15,788 bases of DNA from Gemmatimonadota bacterium (GCA_016712265.1 JADJRJ010000017.1:1-15788), one strand, 5' to 3'; shown: positions 1-7,580, counted from the first letter of the stretch. The notes: generated by a model not told the origin, from the letters alone. Translations and numbers: made by a program.

Positions 1-44
1 TCGTTGTCGCTCCATTCGCGGAAGTGCTCGGCAAGGTCAGGCAT
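1..44 (-). CDS. Start of a leftward gene cut by the window edge
   Basis: Only the first 14 codons are visible, reading MPDLAEHFREWSDN. The ATG at 44-42 lies inside the last codons of the upstream gene, overlapping its end by 8 nt, and a GGGAG ribosome-binding site sits a few bases before it. The overlap and the ribosome-binding site match the pattern in the rest of this gene train, which is why I accept it despite the short length. No function can be assigned. Confidence 0.6.
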   Translation of the reverse strand, partial: MPDLAEHFREWSDN

Positions 45-1272
45 CGCTGGCTCCCTTCTCGGTGGGGGTGCCGGTGGCGGGCGTGAACCAGCAGCAACAC
101 ACGAGGCAGTAGTGCGATCCCCACTCTGGGAAAAAGGAATCAACCACTTGCCCGCTGCTCCCGCACTGCGGGCACGTCGGCTTCTCGCCCACCTGCCCAA
201 GTCCAACGCCCTCGGACTTTGCTACCGGCGTGGCTGTCAAAGTCGGCGCGGGGTAGGCGGGGCTACTAGCAGAACTCGGCCCGCCACTAGCAGAAGTCGG
301 GGTGGTCTGAACGGGCTGCACGCGGGCGGCGCGGAGGCGGTTGGCAAGGTCGATGACCCGCTGCACCGACCCGTTGCTCGCCACCAGCGTGTGGCGCAGT
401 GACTCGCACCAGCCCAACAGGTCTCGCACCCGGTCATCCGGGAAAGTGAACCCCGGTCGGCTGCCGGGCTTCGCGGGTTGTACGCGGGAGGCGGCGCTGA
501 GTAGGGCGATCTCTTCGTCGGCCTCGGCGCAAACACAGTTGATGAAGTACTGCCACTTCTGCTCGGTGGTGTGTCCCGTTGCTTCATAGACGTTCCTGGC
601 TCGCTGCGCGTAAGAGCCGAGCCCGCTTCCCTGCTGTGCGGGCTGCGGGGAGCCGTACATCTGCTTTGCTGAGTCCGCGTCACGAATCGCGTTCCGCCAC
701 TCCCGACGTTCAATGCCCGCCATCGCCTGCTGAATCGCCGACTGCAAGGCAGGCTGCCCACGCTCGGCCTCCCGCTCGCGCAGTTCCGCCTCGCCCGCTG
801 GCGAGTCCCACGCGCCGCCGGACGCGGCACGGAGGGCGTCGATCGGCGTGCGCGGGTCCGGGGCCTTGGCGAGCGCGGCGCGGGCGGCGGAGGGAGAGGG
901 GAACCAGTAAGGGCGGCTTACCCACTCCGCCACTCCGACCCACACACTCCCCGCGAGACGCTGGTCTTTGCTTGTATCCCACACCGTCACCATGCCCGGC
1001 ATGGGCTCGTACACCTCGCACTCCCGCTCCCACTCCCGTCCCTGGCCCTCCCCCGGCTGGGGGGCGGAACCAGTCACGGGCTCCAACTCCAGTGCGTCCG
1101 CCAGCGCGATCGCGTTCATCACGGCACCGCACGCGATGTCGGCGATGGGCTTCGCAACTTCCGACATCGAACATTGCTGGATGGGACGCTTGGCGATGAT
1201 GGCGACCTGTAGCCTCGCGGCCTGGTCGATGATGAATCTGTCGCGGTGTGTCTGCCCTTGCTCGGTGGTCAT
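37..1272 (-). CDS. Unknown phage protein with C-terminal zinc ribbon
   Basis: A 411-aa protein I do not recognise. The start is ATG at 1272: it has an AGGAG site 5 nt upstream and overlaps the preceding stop as ATGA; the longer open frame upstream has no such support. The N-terminal part (about residues 1-70) looks helical. A Trp/Tyr-rich stretch (WVSRPYWFPSPSAARAAL) follows, then a Gln/Arg-rich helical middle, then a Pro/Ser/Thr-rich linker around residues 325-350. The last 45 residues hold two Cys pairs, C367/C370 (CPQC) and C389/C392 (CLVC), with two further Cys directly after. That is a zinc-ribbon arrangement, so a DNA-, RNA- or protein-binding role is possible. It is the longest gene of the left train and is translationally coupled on both sides. 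Confidence 0.8.
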   Translation of the reverse strand: MTTEQGQTHRDRFIIDQAARLQVAIIAKRPIQQCSMSEVAKPIADIACGAVMNAIALADALELEPVTGSAPQPGEGQGREWERECEVYEPMPGMVTVWDTSKDQRLAGSVWVGVAEWVSRPYWFPSPSAARAALAKAPDPRTPIDALRAASGGAWDSPAGEAELREREAERGQPALQSAIQQAMAGIERREWRNAIRDADSAKQMYGSPQPAQQGSGLGSYAQRARNVYEATGHTTEQKWQYFINCVCAEADEEIALLSAASRVQPAKPGSRPGFTFPDDRVRDLLGWCESLRHTLVASNGSVQRVIDLANRLRAARVQPVQTTPTSASGGPSSASSPAYPAPTLTATPVAKSEGVGLGQVGEKPTCPQCGSSGQVVDSFFPEWGSHYCLVCCCWFTPATGTPTEKGASDA

Positions 1273-1658
1273 GGCTGCTCCTGGTGGGGGGCGGAACGGG
1301 CGGCGAGCATCGAGTCGGCAAAGCGGTACGCTTGGCGGGCGATGGCCCTCTCGTAACTTCCAATCAATCGGTGCGGCTCTCCATCCCGCTTCTTCACGTC
1401 CTCGCGCATGAAGGCTCTCCACGATCCGTCTTTGACCTGGCAATACACCAAGTCCTCGCAGTGACCCTTGGGCCACGGCTCGAAATCACTGGTTTCGTAG
1501 TCCGGCGGGAACACCCCTCCGTCACCCACTGGCGAGCACATCCCCGTCAACGCATGCGCCGCGAAGTGGTCCCGCAGGTTCAGCACCACCGCGCCGTAGT
1601 GGCCGGTGCCGGGAACGTCCACCTTCACGACTGCTTCCTGTCCATCTTGCTTGCTCAC
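1269..1658 (-). CDS. Small phage protein, LRDHFAA...AD.ML type
   Basis: A 129-aa protein starting with GTG at 1658, preceded by AAGGAG about 8 nt upstream. The stop of the micro-gene upstream overlaps this start as GTGA. It carries two motifs that I associate with a widespread family of small phage/prophage proteins of unknown role: LRDHFAAHALTGM near residues 28-40, and RQAYRFADSMLAAR near residues 108-121. The middle contains an acidic/aromatic stretch (DYETSDFEPWPKGH). Its own stop forms ATGA with the next gene. Family membership rests on motif memory, not on a search. An ATG-initiated frame 36 nt further upstream exists but lacks the ribosome-binding site. Confidence 0.8.
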   Translation of the reverse strand: MSKQDGQEAVVKVDVPGTGHYGAVVLNLRDHFAAHALTGMCSPVGDGGVFPPDYETSDFEPWPKGHCEDLVYCQVKDGSWRAFMREDVKKRDGEPHRLIGSYERAIARQAYRFADSMLAARSAPHQEQP

Positions 1659-1711
1659 TCCGTCACACTCCTTGTCTGCGTGGCTGCCAGCCACTGGGCG
1701 TACTGGGTCAT
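1655..1711 (-). CDS. Micro-gene, 18 codons, coupled at both ends
   Basis: Reads MTQYAQWLAATQTRSVTE and stops. Its ATG (1711) overlaps the upstream gene's stop as ATGA, a CAGGAG site lies about 6 nt before it, and its TGA overlaps the GTG start of the next gene. Without it, there would be a 49-nt gap in a train where gaps are otherwise absent. It may be a real micropeptide or simply a translational relay that carries ribosomes to the downstream gene; the sequence cannot tell which. Confidence 0.5.
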   Translation of the reverse strand: MTQYAQWLAATQTRSVTE

Positions 1712-1998
1712 GCGGGCTCCTGAGAGGGGGCGATCCGCCTCACGCGCGGCGGCCCGATCTTGCTCGACACCACCGCCACGGCCTCGATCCGGTACACCGT
1801 GTAACTCGACTCGCACCAGTTGTCCACGGTCATTTGCGCCGAGCGTCGCTTCGCCGCCGCGATCGCCTCGGCCTCGGTGTCGAACAGGTCGCCCTCGTCG
1901 ATCCCGTCAGAGAAGTGGCGGGCGTCGCCCTCGATCACCGCGCCGTTCTCCACGTCGCCGTTCAGGTTCACGACCCACCACACACGCTGCGTTGCCAT
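1708..1998 (-). CDS. Unknown small acidic protein
   Basis: A 96-aa protein with an excellent GGAGGAG site 5 nt before ATG 1998. The N-terminus begins a predicted beta-strand (RVWWVVNLNGDVE), followed by an acidic stretch (DGIDEGDLFDTEAEAIAAAKRR) in which the second half looks like a helix, then two more possible strands. This layout of strands around one helix suggests a small compact fold, perhaps a phage accessory protein; I cannot name a family. The stop overlaps the micro-gene start (ATGA). No Cys cluster, membrane segment or catalytic motif is visible. Confidence 0.75.
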   Translation of the reverse strand: MATQRVWWVVNLNGDVENGAVIEGDARHFSDGIDEGDLFDTEAEAIAAAKRRSAQMTVDNWCESSYTVYRIEAVAVVSSKIGPPRVRRIAPSQEPA

Positions 1999-2000
1999 GC

Positions 2001-2330
2001 CTACTCCTCCGGCCTCGCCGGGAATGGGGAATCAGTCGAGCTTCGAATCGCGTGTATCGCTAAGTACCCACCAACGTGCAGCCTCTTGTGTGGGGGCATC
2101 CACTCAGGGCGGTGTGCATTGCGTCCGCGCATGTAGAACGACAGTCGCGTTGAACACTGGTCTACGCCCTCGTGATCGCGGCACACCGAGTCAGCGGAGT
2201 CCTCATCCCCATAAAAGTCTTCCAGCGGAGAGTGCTGTTCGCGCCACGCTGTAAGCCCCGTGGTGCCGGGCGACTCTCTCTGGGAGTTCTCGCCATCGTC
2301 GTAGACAGTCCGGACGTGCTCGCGTCTCAT
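2001..2330 (-). CDS. Unknown protein, unusual composition
   Basis: A 109-aa frame starting at ATG 2330, with GGAGG and AAGGG runs just upstream, overlapping the preceding micro-gene's stop (ATGA). It ends 2 nt before the next ATG. The protein is rich in Arg, His, Ser and Asp, with little hydrophobic core, and contains stretches such as EDFYGDEDSADSVCRDHEG and RGRNAHRPEWMPPHKR. Codon third positions look less G/C-biased than in neighbouring genes. It may be a recently acquired or fast-evolving accessory gene, or partly disordered. Signals for translation are good, but the protein sequence itself gives little support, so confidence is moderate. Confidence 0.6.
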   Translation of the reverse strand: MRREHVRTVYDDGENSQRESPGTTGLTAWREQHSPLEDFYGDEDSADSVCRDHEGVDQCSTRLSFYMRGRNAHRPEWMPPHKRLHVGGYLAIHAIRSSTDSPFPARPEE

Positions 2331-2374
2331 GCCCTTCCCTCCAACACGTCCGCGATGCAACGGCCCTCGGTCAT
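2327..2374 (-). CDS. Micro-gene, 15 codons, coupled at both ends
   Basis: Reads MTEGRCIADVLEGRA and stops. Its ATG overlaps the upstream stop and its TGA overlaps the downstream ATG, both as ATGA. An AGAGGG site lies upstream, and the GGAGG for the next gene is contained within its last codons. It fills exactly what would otherwise be a 40-nt gap. Either a micropeptide or a translational relay. Confidence 0.45.
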   Translation of the reverse strand: MTEGRCIADVLEGRA

Positions 2375-2682
2375 TTGGAAACCCTCTTGAAAGCCGCCAG
2401 CGCCCCCGCCATCGTCTGGAGCACGAGTTCCAGGTCCGGAATCGCCCGCTCTGGGTGGGCCGCCCGATTGACGCTGCGGGCGTTGTCCACCGCCACCGAC
2501 CAGAAGTGCGCCGACTCCCACATTCCCCTGTCCACCATCTCCGCGATGTCCGCCAGCACCTCTTCCTCGCCCCGCTCCTTCACGCTCATCACCGCCCGCA
2601 TGAGCACCCACACCTGCGGGTCGTTTTGAAGCAGAGGGGTGATCTCCCTCGACTTGGGGTTGGAGTTTGGAAAGCCACTCAT
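2371..2682 (-). CDS. Unknown helical protein
   Basis: A 103-aa protein starting at ATG 2682, with GGAGG 5 nt upstream and ATGA overlap with the preceding stop. After a short polar N-terminus the protein appears almost wholly alpha-helical (for example VLMRAVMSVKERGEEEVLADIAEMVDRG and the C-terminal LELVLQTMAGALAAFKRV split by loops). No Cys pairs, catalytic motifs or membrane segment. A small dimeric helical phage protein is a fair guess, without any functional assignment. Confidence 0.75.
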   Translation of the reverse strand: MSGFPNSNPKSREITPLLQNDPQVWVLMRAVMSVKERGEEEVLADIAEMVDRGMWESAHFWSVAVDNARSVNRAAHPERAIPDLELVLQTMAGALAAFKRVSK

Positions 2683-2903
2683 CGCCCCTCCAACGCCGCT
2701 CGCATCTGGGCGATCGTCCTGACCGCGCCCTCGGGAACCTGCATCTCGATGACCAACCCCCGCTCGTCCGACGCCGGGACCATCTGCCCTCGATGCTGAC
2801 CGGGCTTGACGATCCGAACCCATGTCCAGCCCTTCTTGGCCCAAGGCTCCCTGTCGAGAGGGGCCTTGGACGGGAGAATCTCGACGGCGACGTACCCGAT
2901 CAC
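2679..2903 (-). CDS. Unknown small beta-rich protein
   Basis: A 74-aa protein whose most likely start is GTG 2903, which overlaps the previous stop as GTGA and has AAGGGG about 6 nt upstream. The open frame continues far upstream, but that part lies inside the next gene and reads as low-complexity Arg/Pro sequence. Begins MIGYVAVEILPSKAPL, with alternating hydrophobic residues suggesting strands, then WAKKGWTWVRIVKPGQ, and ends with a helix (VRTIAQMRAALEGR). Function unknown. Confidence 0.7.
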   Translation of the reverse strand: MIGYVAVEILPSKAPLDREPWAKKGWTWVRIVKPGQHRGQMVPASDERGLVIEMQVPEGAVRTIAQMRAALEGR

Positions 2904-3436
2904 GCGGTCCCCTTGTGCAAAGGCATCCGCTGAATGAGAGACTGGAACCAATCCTGCCAGTCGATCCGTTCGGCCTTGCGATCGGCTATGGCCTTTGCCC
3001 AGACCGCCTCCAACACTTCCCACTCGGCGAGTCGTGTCAGTGGGATGCACCTGTTGGCCGCCCCGATGATGGTCGAGTGATTCGTCTTGCCGCACGCCCT
3101 GGCAATCTCTGGAGCCGAGAACACTCGATACCACCCGTTGCCACGGTGCCAGAGAAGCCAGTAGAGGATCGCCCTGCGGACCACGACCTCGTGGTGGCGA
3201 CCGAAGTCGGCCACCGCCAGATAGGTCACCCCGAGCATCTGGCAGCCAAGTTCCACGGCCTCCTTGAGAGGCAGGTGGGCATCGACCGGCATTGGGCGGA
3301 CTCGACTGTTCCGCTCTTTCACGCGGCACTCGGCCAGGGCTCGGACGGGGCACTTGTCAACGGCCCCGACTCCCATGTCCGTGGACGTGGCGAGATACCC
3401 GTCCTCTTCCAGCGTGATGACGTAGCCCTTCCTCAT
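2900..3436 (-). CDS. DnaA domain IV-like DNA-binding protein
   Basis: A 178-aa protein starting at ATG 3436 (GGAGGGG upstream, ATGA overlap with the HNH gene). Residues about 65-135 resemble the C-terminal DNA-binding domain IV of the replication initiator DnaA: VVVRRAILYWLL aligns with the helix that begins domain IV, SAPEIARACG with the S-x-x-E-I-G-x-x-F-G segment, and KTNHSTIIGA with the DnaA signature GRDHTTVLHA. No Walker A or B motif is present, so the AAA+ part is missing. The family's known role for this domain is reading DnaA boxes. Two perfect DnaA boxes lie at the head of the same operon, so binding there is a natural inference. Similar small proteins occur in phages as origin-binding or regulatory factors. 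The C-terminal 40 residues are unassigned. An unrelated helix-turn-helix is the alternative. Confidence 0.75.
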   Translation of the reverse strand: MRKGYVITLEEDGYLATSTDMGVGAVDKCPVRALAECRVKERNSRVRPMPVDAHLPLKEAVELGCQMLGVTYLAVADFGRHHEVVVRRAILYWLLWHRGNGWYRVFSAPEIARACGKTNHSTIIGAANRCIPLTRLAEWEVLEAVWAKAIADRKAERIDWQDWFQSLIQRMPLHKGTA

Positions 3437-3783
3437 TGGTTCACCCCTCCCCTCTCCAGCCACGCCGGACCCTCATGCCCCGGGATCAGGAACCCGTGCT
3501 TCTCGGCCCACTCGGGGTTCTCGTGGATGAATCGGTGGCACCGCTCATCCACCGCCATGCAGTTCCGTCGGTCCAGAATCGGGCCGCCACGTCCACGCGA
3601 CCAAGGCTCATGCACCTCGACGGCCTTCACGATCCCGCACACATGACAAAACGGGTGGGCCTTGAGGACTTCTGCCACGATCGACCGCCGCTCTCGCATC
3701 TTGGCGTGGGTGGACTTGGACCTTGGGTTCAGCCTCGAATACCGCTGGAGGGACTGGTTCCGGTGGATGGGGACTCGCTTCAT
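3433..3783 (-). CDS. HNH endonuclease-like protein
   Basis: A 116-aa protein beginning MKRVPIHRNQSL at ATG 3783, overlapping the helicase stop as ATGA. After a basic N-terminus (RSKSTHAKMRERR) the protein has a CHVCG pair, EVHEPWSRGRGG, then DRRNCM and ERCHRFIHENPEWAEKHG. The Cys pairs, the catalytic-type His in the EVHE segment, the Asn and the final H..H match phage HNH nucleases of the sort found in recombination gene clusters. It would cut DNA, probably structured or recombining phage DNA. It is a free-standing gene, separate from the homing endonuclease inside the intein of the gene upstream. Confidence 0.85.
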   Translation of the reverse strand: MKRVPIHRNQSLQRYSRLNPRSKSTHAKMRERRSIVAEVLKAHPFCHVCGIVKAVEVHEPWSRGRGGPILDRRNCMAVDERCHRFIHENPEWAEKHGFLIPGHEGPAWLERGGVNQ

Positions 3784-6536
3784 ACGGACACCGCCTTGGG
3801 CCGCTTCCACCCGTTCGACGCCACCGCGTCCATCGCCTCGCGCGCCTGCTTGAAGTTCATCTTGTTCAACTCTCCATCCGAGTATCCGGCCCGCTTGAGC
3901 GACGCCTGCATCTTGGGAGTCGGGGCGTCGAGCAACTGGGACGCGACGCCCATGTTCGTGACCACGTTGGGATTCCAGAGCCCACGCCGCTGGAGAACGT
4001 CGATCTGCTTCTGGCTCGGGGGCTTGTCGGCGAACCACCCCGGGACTCGCCTGAGCCTGCGACCGATCGTGGCGAACGGGTCCACGTCCTGCTCGGAGTA
4101 GCGGACGCCAGCCCTGATCCGCTTCCGCTGCTCCGCCGCGATCTCCTGAACAATCTCTTGTTCCTCGTTCACCAGGCTCGCCAGCACGTCCCGTTCCTCG
4201 TCGTCGTGCTGCGACTCGGCCTTTTTCTTGGCCCGCTGGACCACGCTGTCCTCGAACGTCCCACCCAGCACGTCCTCGGCGTGGATCAGGGAGTGCGAAT
4301 CCGAGAGCCCGTGGAAGTCCAGCACCAGCACCGACGGCTTGTCGGAGTGGGCGATCGCCGCAAGCCTGGACGGGGCATCCTCGAACCGATCGACCAGCCC
4401 GGGAAGCGGCCTTGTCCCCCGACCGATCATCTGCGAATACAGGCTCCGACTCTGCGTGGGCCGCATGAGGCTCACGATCTGGACGCCCTTGCCGTCCGTC
4501 GCCGGGTCGTCCCACCCCTCGGTGGCGATGCCGACGTTGGCAAGGAACTGGATGTCTCCGGCTCCGAACCGCTCGAAGATGCGGGCTCGTTCATCCGACG
4601 GAGTGTTGCCGTGGACCAGTTCCGCCGCCCCGGGCAGCCAGCGGTTGATGATCTGGACCACCAGTTCGGCATGGTGGACCCGGGCCGCGAAGATGAGGGT
4701 CCGCTTGTTGAACTTCACCATCCGGCGGAACCGCTCGGGCGCGTCGTCGGGATCGGTCGCCAGAAGCGTGTCGATCGTGTTCCTTGGAACCCCGCACGCG
4801 ACCTCCAGCGTCGGCACCGCCATCTCGTGAAGCGGGCCTTCCTGCTCCAGCATCATCGCCAACTGGCCCTGGTTGAAGTCGGCTCCGACCTTGCGGATGC
4901 CGCCGAAGTCCAGAGACTCGCACGCGATCTTCTTCTGCCGGACCGGGACCAGCCACCCGCCCTCGATCCCGTCCCTGATCGTCATCTCGTAGGCGACGGT
5001 CTGGAACACCTGCCCCATCGCCTTCTCGTCCGTCCGATCGGGCGTGGCGGTCACGCCAACCACCCGGCTCTTGGAGAAGTGGCGGATGACCTGTCCGTAG
5101 GTCTTGGCGGGCGTGTGATGGGCCTCGTCGATCAGGACCATGCCGAAGTCGAGCGGGTTGAACCGAGTGATCCGACCCGGGTGCAGGGAGTCCTTGGACG
5201 CGCTGATGATCCGAGCCCGTCCCAGAAGCGTCTCGGTCGCGTACTCGTCGCCCATCTCGACATCGACCTGCTCGCCGGTGTATCTCTGAATCTTCTCGGC
5301 GTTCTGCCTGACCAGTTCCTCGCGGTGGGCCACCACCAGAACGCGACCCTCGGCCTGCCCCGCGATCATCCCCATCACGATGGTGTTGTGCGTGACGATG
5401 TAGCCTTCGGTGACATACAAAGAGTCGGCGGCGTCCACAGAGATGCACACGCAATCGGCACGGCCTTCGGGCTCAATGGAGACGATGGCCCGAGTCGGAC
5501 CCTTCTTGTCCGGACTGACCGCTGCCGCCTTGCGGGTGAGCAGAAAGGGGTTGATCCCGGCGAGCGTCACGGTGATCCGATACGACTCCCTTCCGCACCG
5601 TGACTCCCCGTTGTGCGTGTAGGCCGCCCCAGCCTTGGTGCGGACGCGCGTCGCACCGCCGAGAGATCGCACCAACTCGCAGACATCATCAGCCAGCCCG
5701 CGGGACGTGGTGACGAACTCGCAGTTCTGGCACCCCGATTGCGCGTGGCCGTCCGTGTCCATCAGGCCCCGCAGGAGCGACACGCGGACATCGACCGAGT
5801 TGTGCATGTAGAGTGGGGGCACGCGCTTCTCCCATGCATATGAGCCAAACAGTCCGAGGTCGATCAGCACGCCTCGGAGCCACCAACCCCTCGGCTCTCG
5901 CTTCGTGCGCCGGCCATCGGGGGAGCCGATGATGTAGTCGCATCCCGCCACGTGCTTCACAACCGCCAGTCCCGACAGTCGGCATGTGACCTCCGACACC
6001 AGTTCAGCATCCTCGCTGCTGAATCGCACCGAGTGGCGCAGGCCGCCATCCCCGATCAGGACGCCCAACACATATGGGTCCAGCGGCACTGGTGCGGCGG
6101 CGAACTCGACTGGCGCGACGAGGGGGAGGAACCACTTCGAGGCACCGCCGCCGTCTCGCAAATCGTCACGCAGTTCACTCGTTGACTTCACACACCACGG
6201 GCGACCTTCGTGCTTGTGCCACTTCGTCTGCACCGCCCATAAGTGCTCAGAACAGGCCAGTGTTGACGCCCCGTCCGAGGTCGTGACGCGATAGACCTCT
6301 CGCTCGCCCTGCGGGAACACGCCCAAGACACGCACTGGTTGGCCGCTGGAGCCAACAACACTCTCGCCTGCGACGAGACCGCCAAGCGGCTTCCACCCTC
6401 GCGGCGTAAGCACCGGAGTATCCGCCGGCTGAGCCTTGCCCATGCCAGTCGGGAGGACAACCAGCGTGGACGGGCTTTCCTCAAGGCACTCGAACACCCT
6501 GGCGACGGCCTCGGTCTGGTATGGGCGGCCCTTCAT
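3780..6536 (-). CDS. SF2 DEAH-type helicase interrupted by an intein
   Basis: A 918-aa precursor; after removal of residues 35-384 the host protein is 568 aa. Helicase motifs visible: Walker A LPTGMGK (28-34) continuing with T385; Ia VVAHREELV (402-409); Walker B LIDEAHH (468-474); III GVTATP (494-499); V ATEGWDDP (671-678); VI QMIGRGTRP (702-710). It is an ATP-driven nucleic-acid translocase, probably acting in phage recombination or replication. The C-terminal region (about 760-918) is charged, then forms a small helical domain with a GLWNPNVV segment. Start ATG 6536 overlaps the ParB-like gene's stop (ATGA), and a GGGAGGG site lies 8-9 nt upstream. Because the intein separates the P-loop Lys from its Thr, the unspliced protein should not hydrolyse ATP. 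Confidence 0.95.
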   Translation of the reverse strand: MKGRPYQTEAVARVFECLEESPSTLVVLPTGMGKAQPADTPVLTPRGWKPLGGLVAGESVVGSSGQPVRVLGVFPQGEREVYRVTTSDGASTLACSEHLWAVQTKWHKHEGRPWCVKSTSELRDDLRDGGGASKWFLPLVAPVEFAAAPVPLDPYVLGVLIGDGGLRHSVRFSSEDAELVSEVTCRLSGLAVVKHVAGCDYIIGSPDGRRTKREPRGWWLRGVLIDLGLFGSYAWEKRVPPLYMHNSVDVRVSLLRGLMDTDGHAQSGCQNCEFVTTSRGLADDVCELVRSLGGATRVRTKAGAAYTHNGESRCGRESYRITVTLAGINPFLLTRKAAAVSPDKKGPTRAIVSIEPEGRADCVCISVDAADSLYVTEGYIVTHNTIVMGMIAGQAEGRVLVVAHREELVRQNAEKIQRYTGEQVDVEMGDEYATETLLGRARIISASKDSLHPGRITRFNPLDFGMVLIDEAHHTPAKTYGQVIRHFSKSRVVGVTATPDRTDEKAMGQVFQTVAYEMTIRDGIEGGWLVPVRQKKIACESLDFGGIRKVGADFNQGQLAMMLEQEGPLHEMAVPTLEVACGVPRNTIDTLLATDPDDAPERFRRMVKFNKRTLIFAARVHHAELVVQIINRWLPGAAELVHGNTPSDERARIFERFGAGDIQFLANVGIATEGWDDPATDGKGVQIVSLMRPTQSRSLYSQMIGRGTRPLPGLVDRFEDAPSRLAAIAHSDKPSVLVLDFHGLSDSHSLIHAEDVLGGTFEDSVVQRAKKKAESQHDDEERDVLASLVNEEQEIVQEIAAEQRKRIRAGVRYSEQDVDPFATIGRRLRRVPGWFADKPPSQKQIDVLQRRGLWNPNVVTNMGVASQLLDAPTPKMQASLKRAGYSDGELNKMNFKQAREAMDAVASNGWKRPKAVSV
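5385..6434 (-). mobile_element. Class 3 intein with LAGLIDADG homing endonuclease
   Basis: An in-frame 350-codon insertion between Lys34 and Thr385 of the helicase. Residue 1 is Ala rather than Cys or Ser. Block A reads DTPVLTPRGWKPL; block B reads VYRVTTSDGAS...CSEHLWAV, with His64 and Trp66; the C-terminal blocks read CISVDAADSLYVTEGY and VTHN followed by Thr. Trp at B12, Cys at F4 (C330) and Thr at G5 (T348) are the WCT signature that defines class 3 inteins, which splice through a branched intermediate on the F4 Cys. The central part has two LAGLIDADG-type motifs, YVLGVLIGDGG (121-131) and LLRGLMDTDGH (220-230), so homing activity is plausible. Fragments of typical inteins of this class are found in phage helicases, as here. 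Confidence 0.93.
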
Positions 6537-7429
6537 TCCTCCGCCCTCCCGCTCTTGGCGTTCTTCGTGACCATGTAGCGGGGGAGCCAGCCGGTGTTCC
6601 GACAGTGGTCACAGCCCGCATCGCACTTGTCACACCCGTCGGCTGGTCCGCTGGCGTTCAGGTCGGCCAGTGCCTTGTCGAGCCCGATCCGCACCTGGGA
6701 TTTGCCCGACGTGCGGAGCAGCCATGCTGACGCCCCGGAATCCTCGAACGCCTTGATCGCCTTGATCGCGTCGCGGATCAGACGCCCGGCGTTCTTCACC
6801 GCCTCGGTCGCTTCGTCCCACGATCCATTGTTGATGACTCGTCCACTTTCTGGCTCGGGCTTCTCGCGGACGGGGTACTCCTTGCCGTCCCGACCCGTGC
6901 GAGTTTCCGCAGGCTCGGAATCGCTAAGTTCTTGTCCTTCCTCATCTTGTGTGCCGTTCAGGTTAAATCCGTTTTGACCTGACGAGATTGCCGATTGCTC
7001 GCGTCGCATCTTGCTGGCGAAAGACTGGCTGACCCCGCACAGTTCGCCGATCGCACCGTCCGACCACGAGCTCCACTCTTCATCAGCCAGTGCGATCTCG
7101 ACGGCCTTCCGCTTGTCGGCGTTGGTCCGCCTCTGGCCGTGGGCGTCGTTGGCGGTGAAGCCGTACCGGATCGCGTCACGCTTGACGCCCTCGTGGACCT
7201 CGAACCGGACGGGCTTGTCCCACTTGATGCGGCGCAGTCCAAAGAACCTGTGGAACCCGTCCGCCAGCCAGTAGTCCGCCCCGTCGTAAAACGCGACCAG
7301 CGGGGGCATCTTGGCCCTGGCCTTGTACGCGGCGGCGTAGTCCGTGGCCGCCTCTTCGTTCAGGGCAACCCGGGTCTGGGTGCCGTCGATGCGAACCTGG
7401 TCCAGCGTCAGTTGCACGATGTTGGGCAT
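6533..7429 (-). CDS. ParB-like protein with HTH and Cys4 C-terminus
   Basis: A 298-aa protein starting at ATG 7429 (GAGG 7 nt upstream); an in-frame ATG 99 nt earlier lacks a ribosome-binding site and encodes an Arg/Pro-rich leader. Residues about 5-100 look like the ParB/sulfiredoxin fold: EEAATDYAAAYK, then MPPLVAFYDGADYWLADGFHR with the conserved DG.HR. Residues about 125-150 form a likely helix-turn-helix (SDGAIGELCGVSQSFASKMRRE). A charged linker carrying DGKEYPV follows. The C-terminus has Cys 266, 269, 273 and 276 (CDKCDAGCDHC), a probable zinc site. Phage ParB-like proteins act as DNA-binding, nuclease or CTPase-type factors; which applies here is unknown. The position between the ERF gene and the helicase suggests a role in recombination or replication. 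Confidence 0.85.
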   Translation of the reverse strand: MPNIVQLTLDQVRIDGTQTRVALNEEAATDYAAAYKARAKMPPLVAFYDGADYWLADGFHRFFGLRRIKWDKPVRFEVHEGVKRDAIRYGFTANDAHGQRRTNADKRKAVEIALADEEWSSWSDGAIGELCGVSQSFASKMRREQSAISSGQNGFNLNGTQDEEGQELSDSEPAETRTGRDGKEYPVREKPEPESGRVINNGSWDEATEAVKNAGRLIRDAIKAIKAFEDSGASAWLLRTSGKSQVRIGLDKALADLNASGPADGCDKCDAGCDHCRNTGWLPRYMVTKNAKSGRAEE

Positions 7430-7580
7430 GATGATCCTCGGTTGCCTGCGGATTCTGGCGCGACCACCCCGCCTCGGGTACTCGGGGACGGGCTTCTTGA
7501 TCCGCCACCTTGGAGAGTCGGGGTTCACAAACCCGATCCGGCGGCGTTACCCGACGGATCGGTGGAGGGAGGAGAGAGAA
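7430..7580 (-). other. Intergenic gap with strong stem-loop
   Basis: The only sizeable gap (151 nt) in the leftward operon between the ERF and ParB-like genes. It contains an 8-bp perfect inverted repeat, CCGATCCG at 7533-7540 and CGGATCGG at 7555-7562, with a 3-bp inner extension (CGG/CCG) across a one-base mismatch. No T-run follows on the minus strand, so it is not a textbook terminator. It could attenuate transcription, mark an RNA processing site or protect an mRNA end. A weaker alternative is that an upstream start extends the ParB-like gene through part of it. Confidence 0.5.

Noticed and set aside
3723..5603. A 626-codon plus-strand frame
   Set aside because: It lies opposite the HNH, helicase and intein genes, whose motifs are clear on the minus strand. 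The plus frame is rich in Arg, His, Pro and Asp with no domain, as expected from an antisense frame in GC-rich DNA.
7430..7528. Upstream extension of the ParB-like gene
   Set aside because: The 33 extra codons are Arg/Pro-rich, without a ribosome-binding site; ATG 7429 has GAGG at a good distance and starts a normal ParB-like N-terminus.
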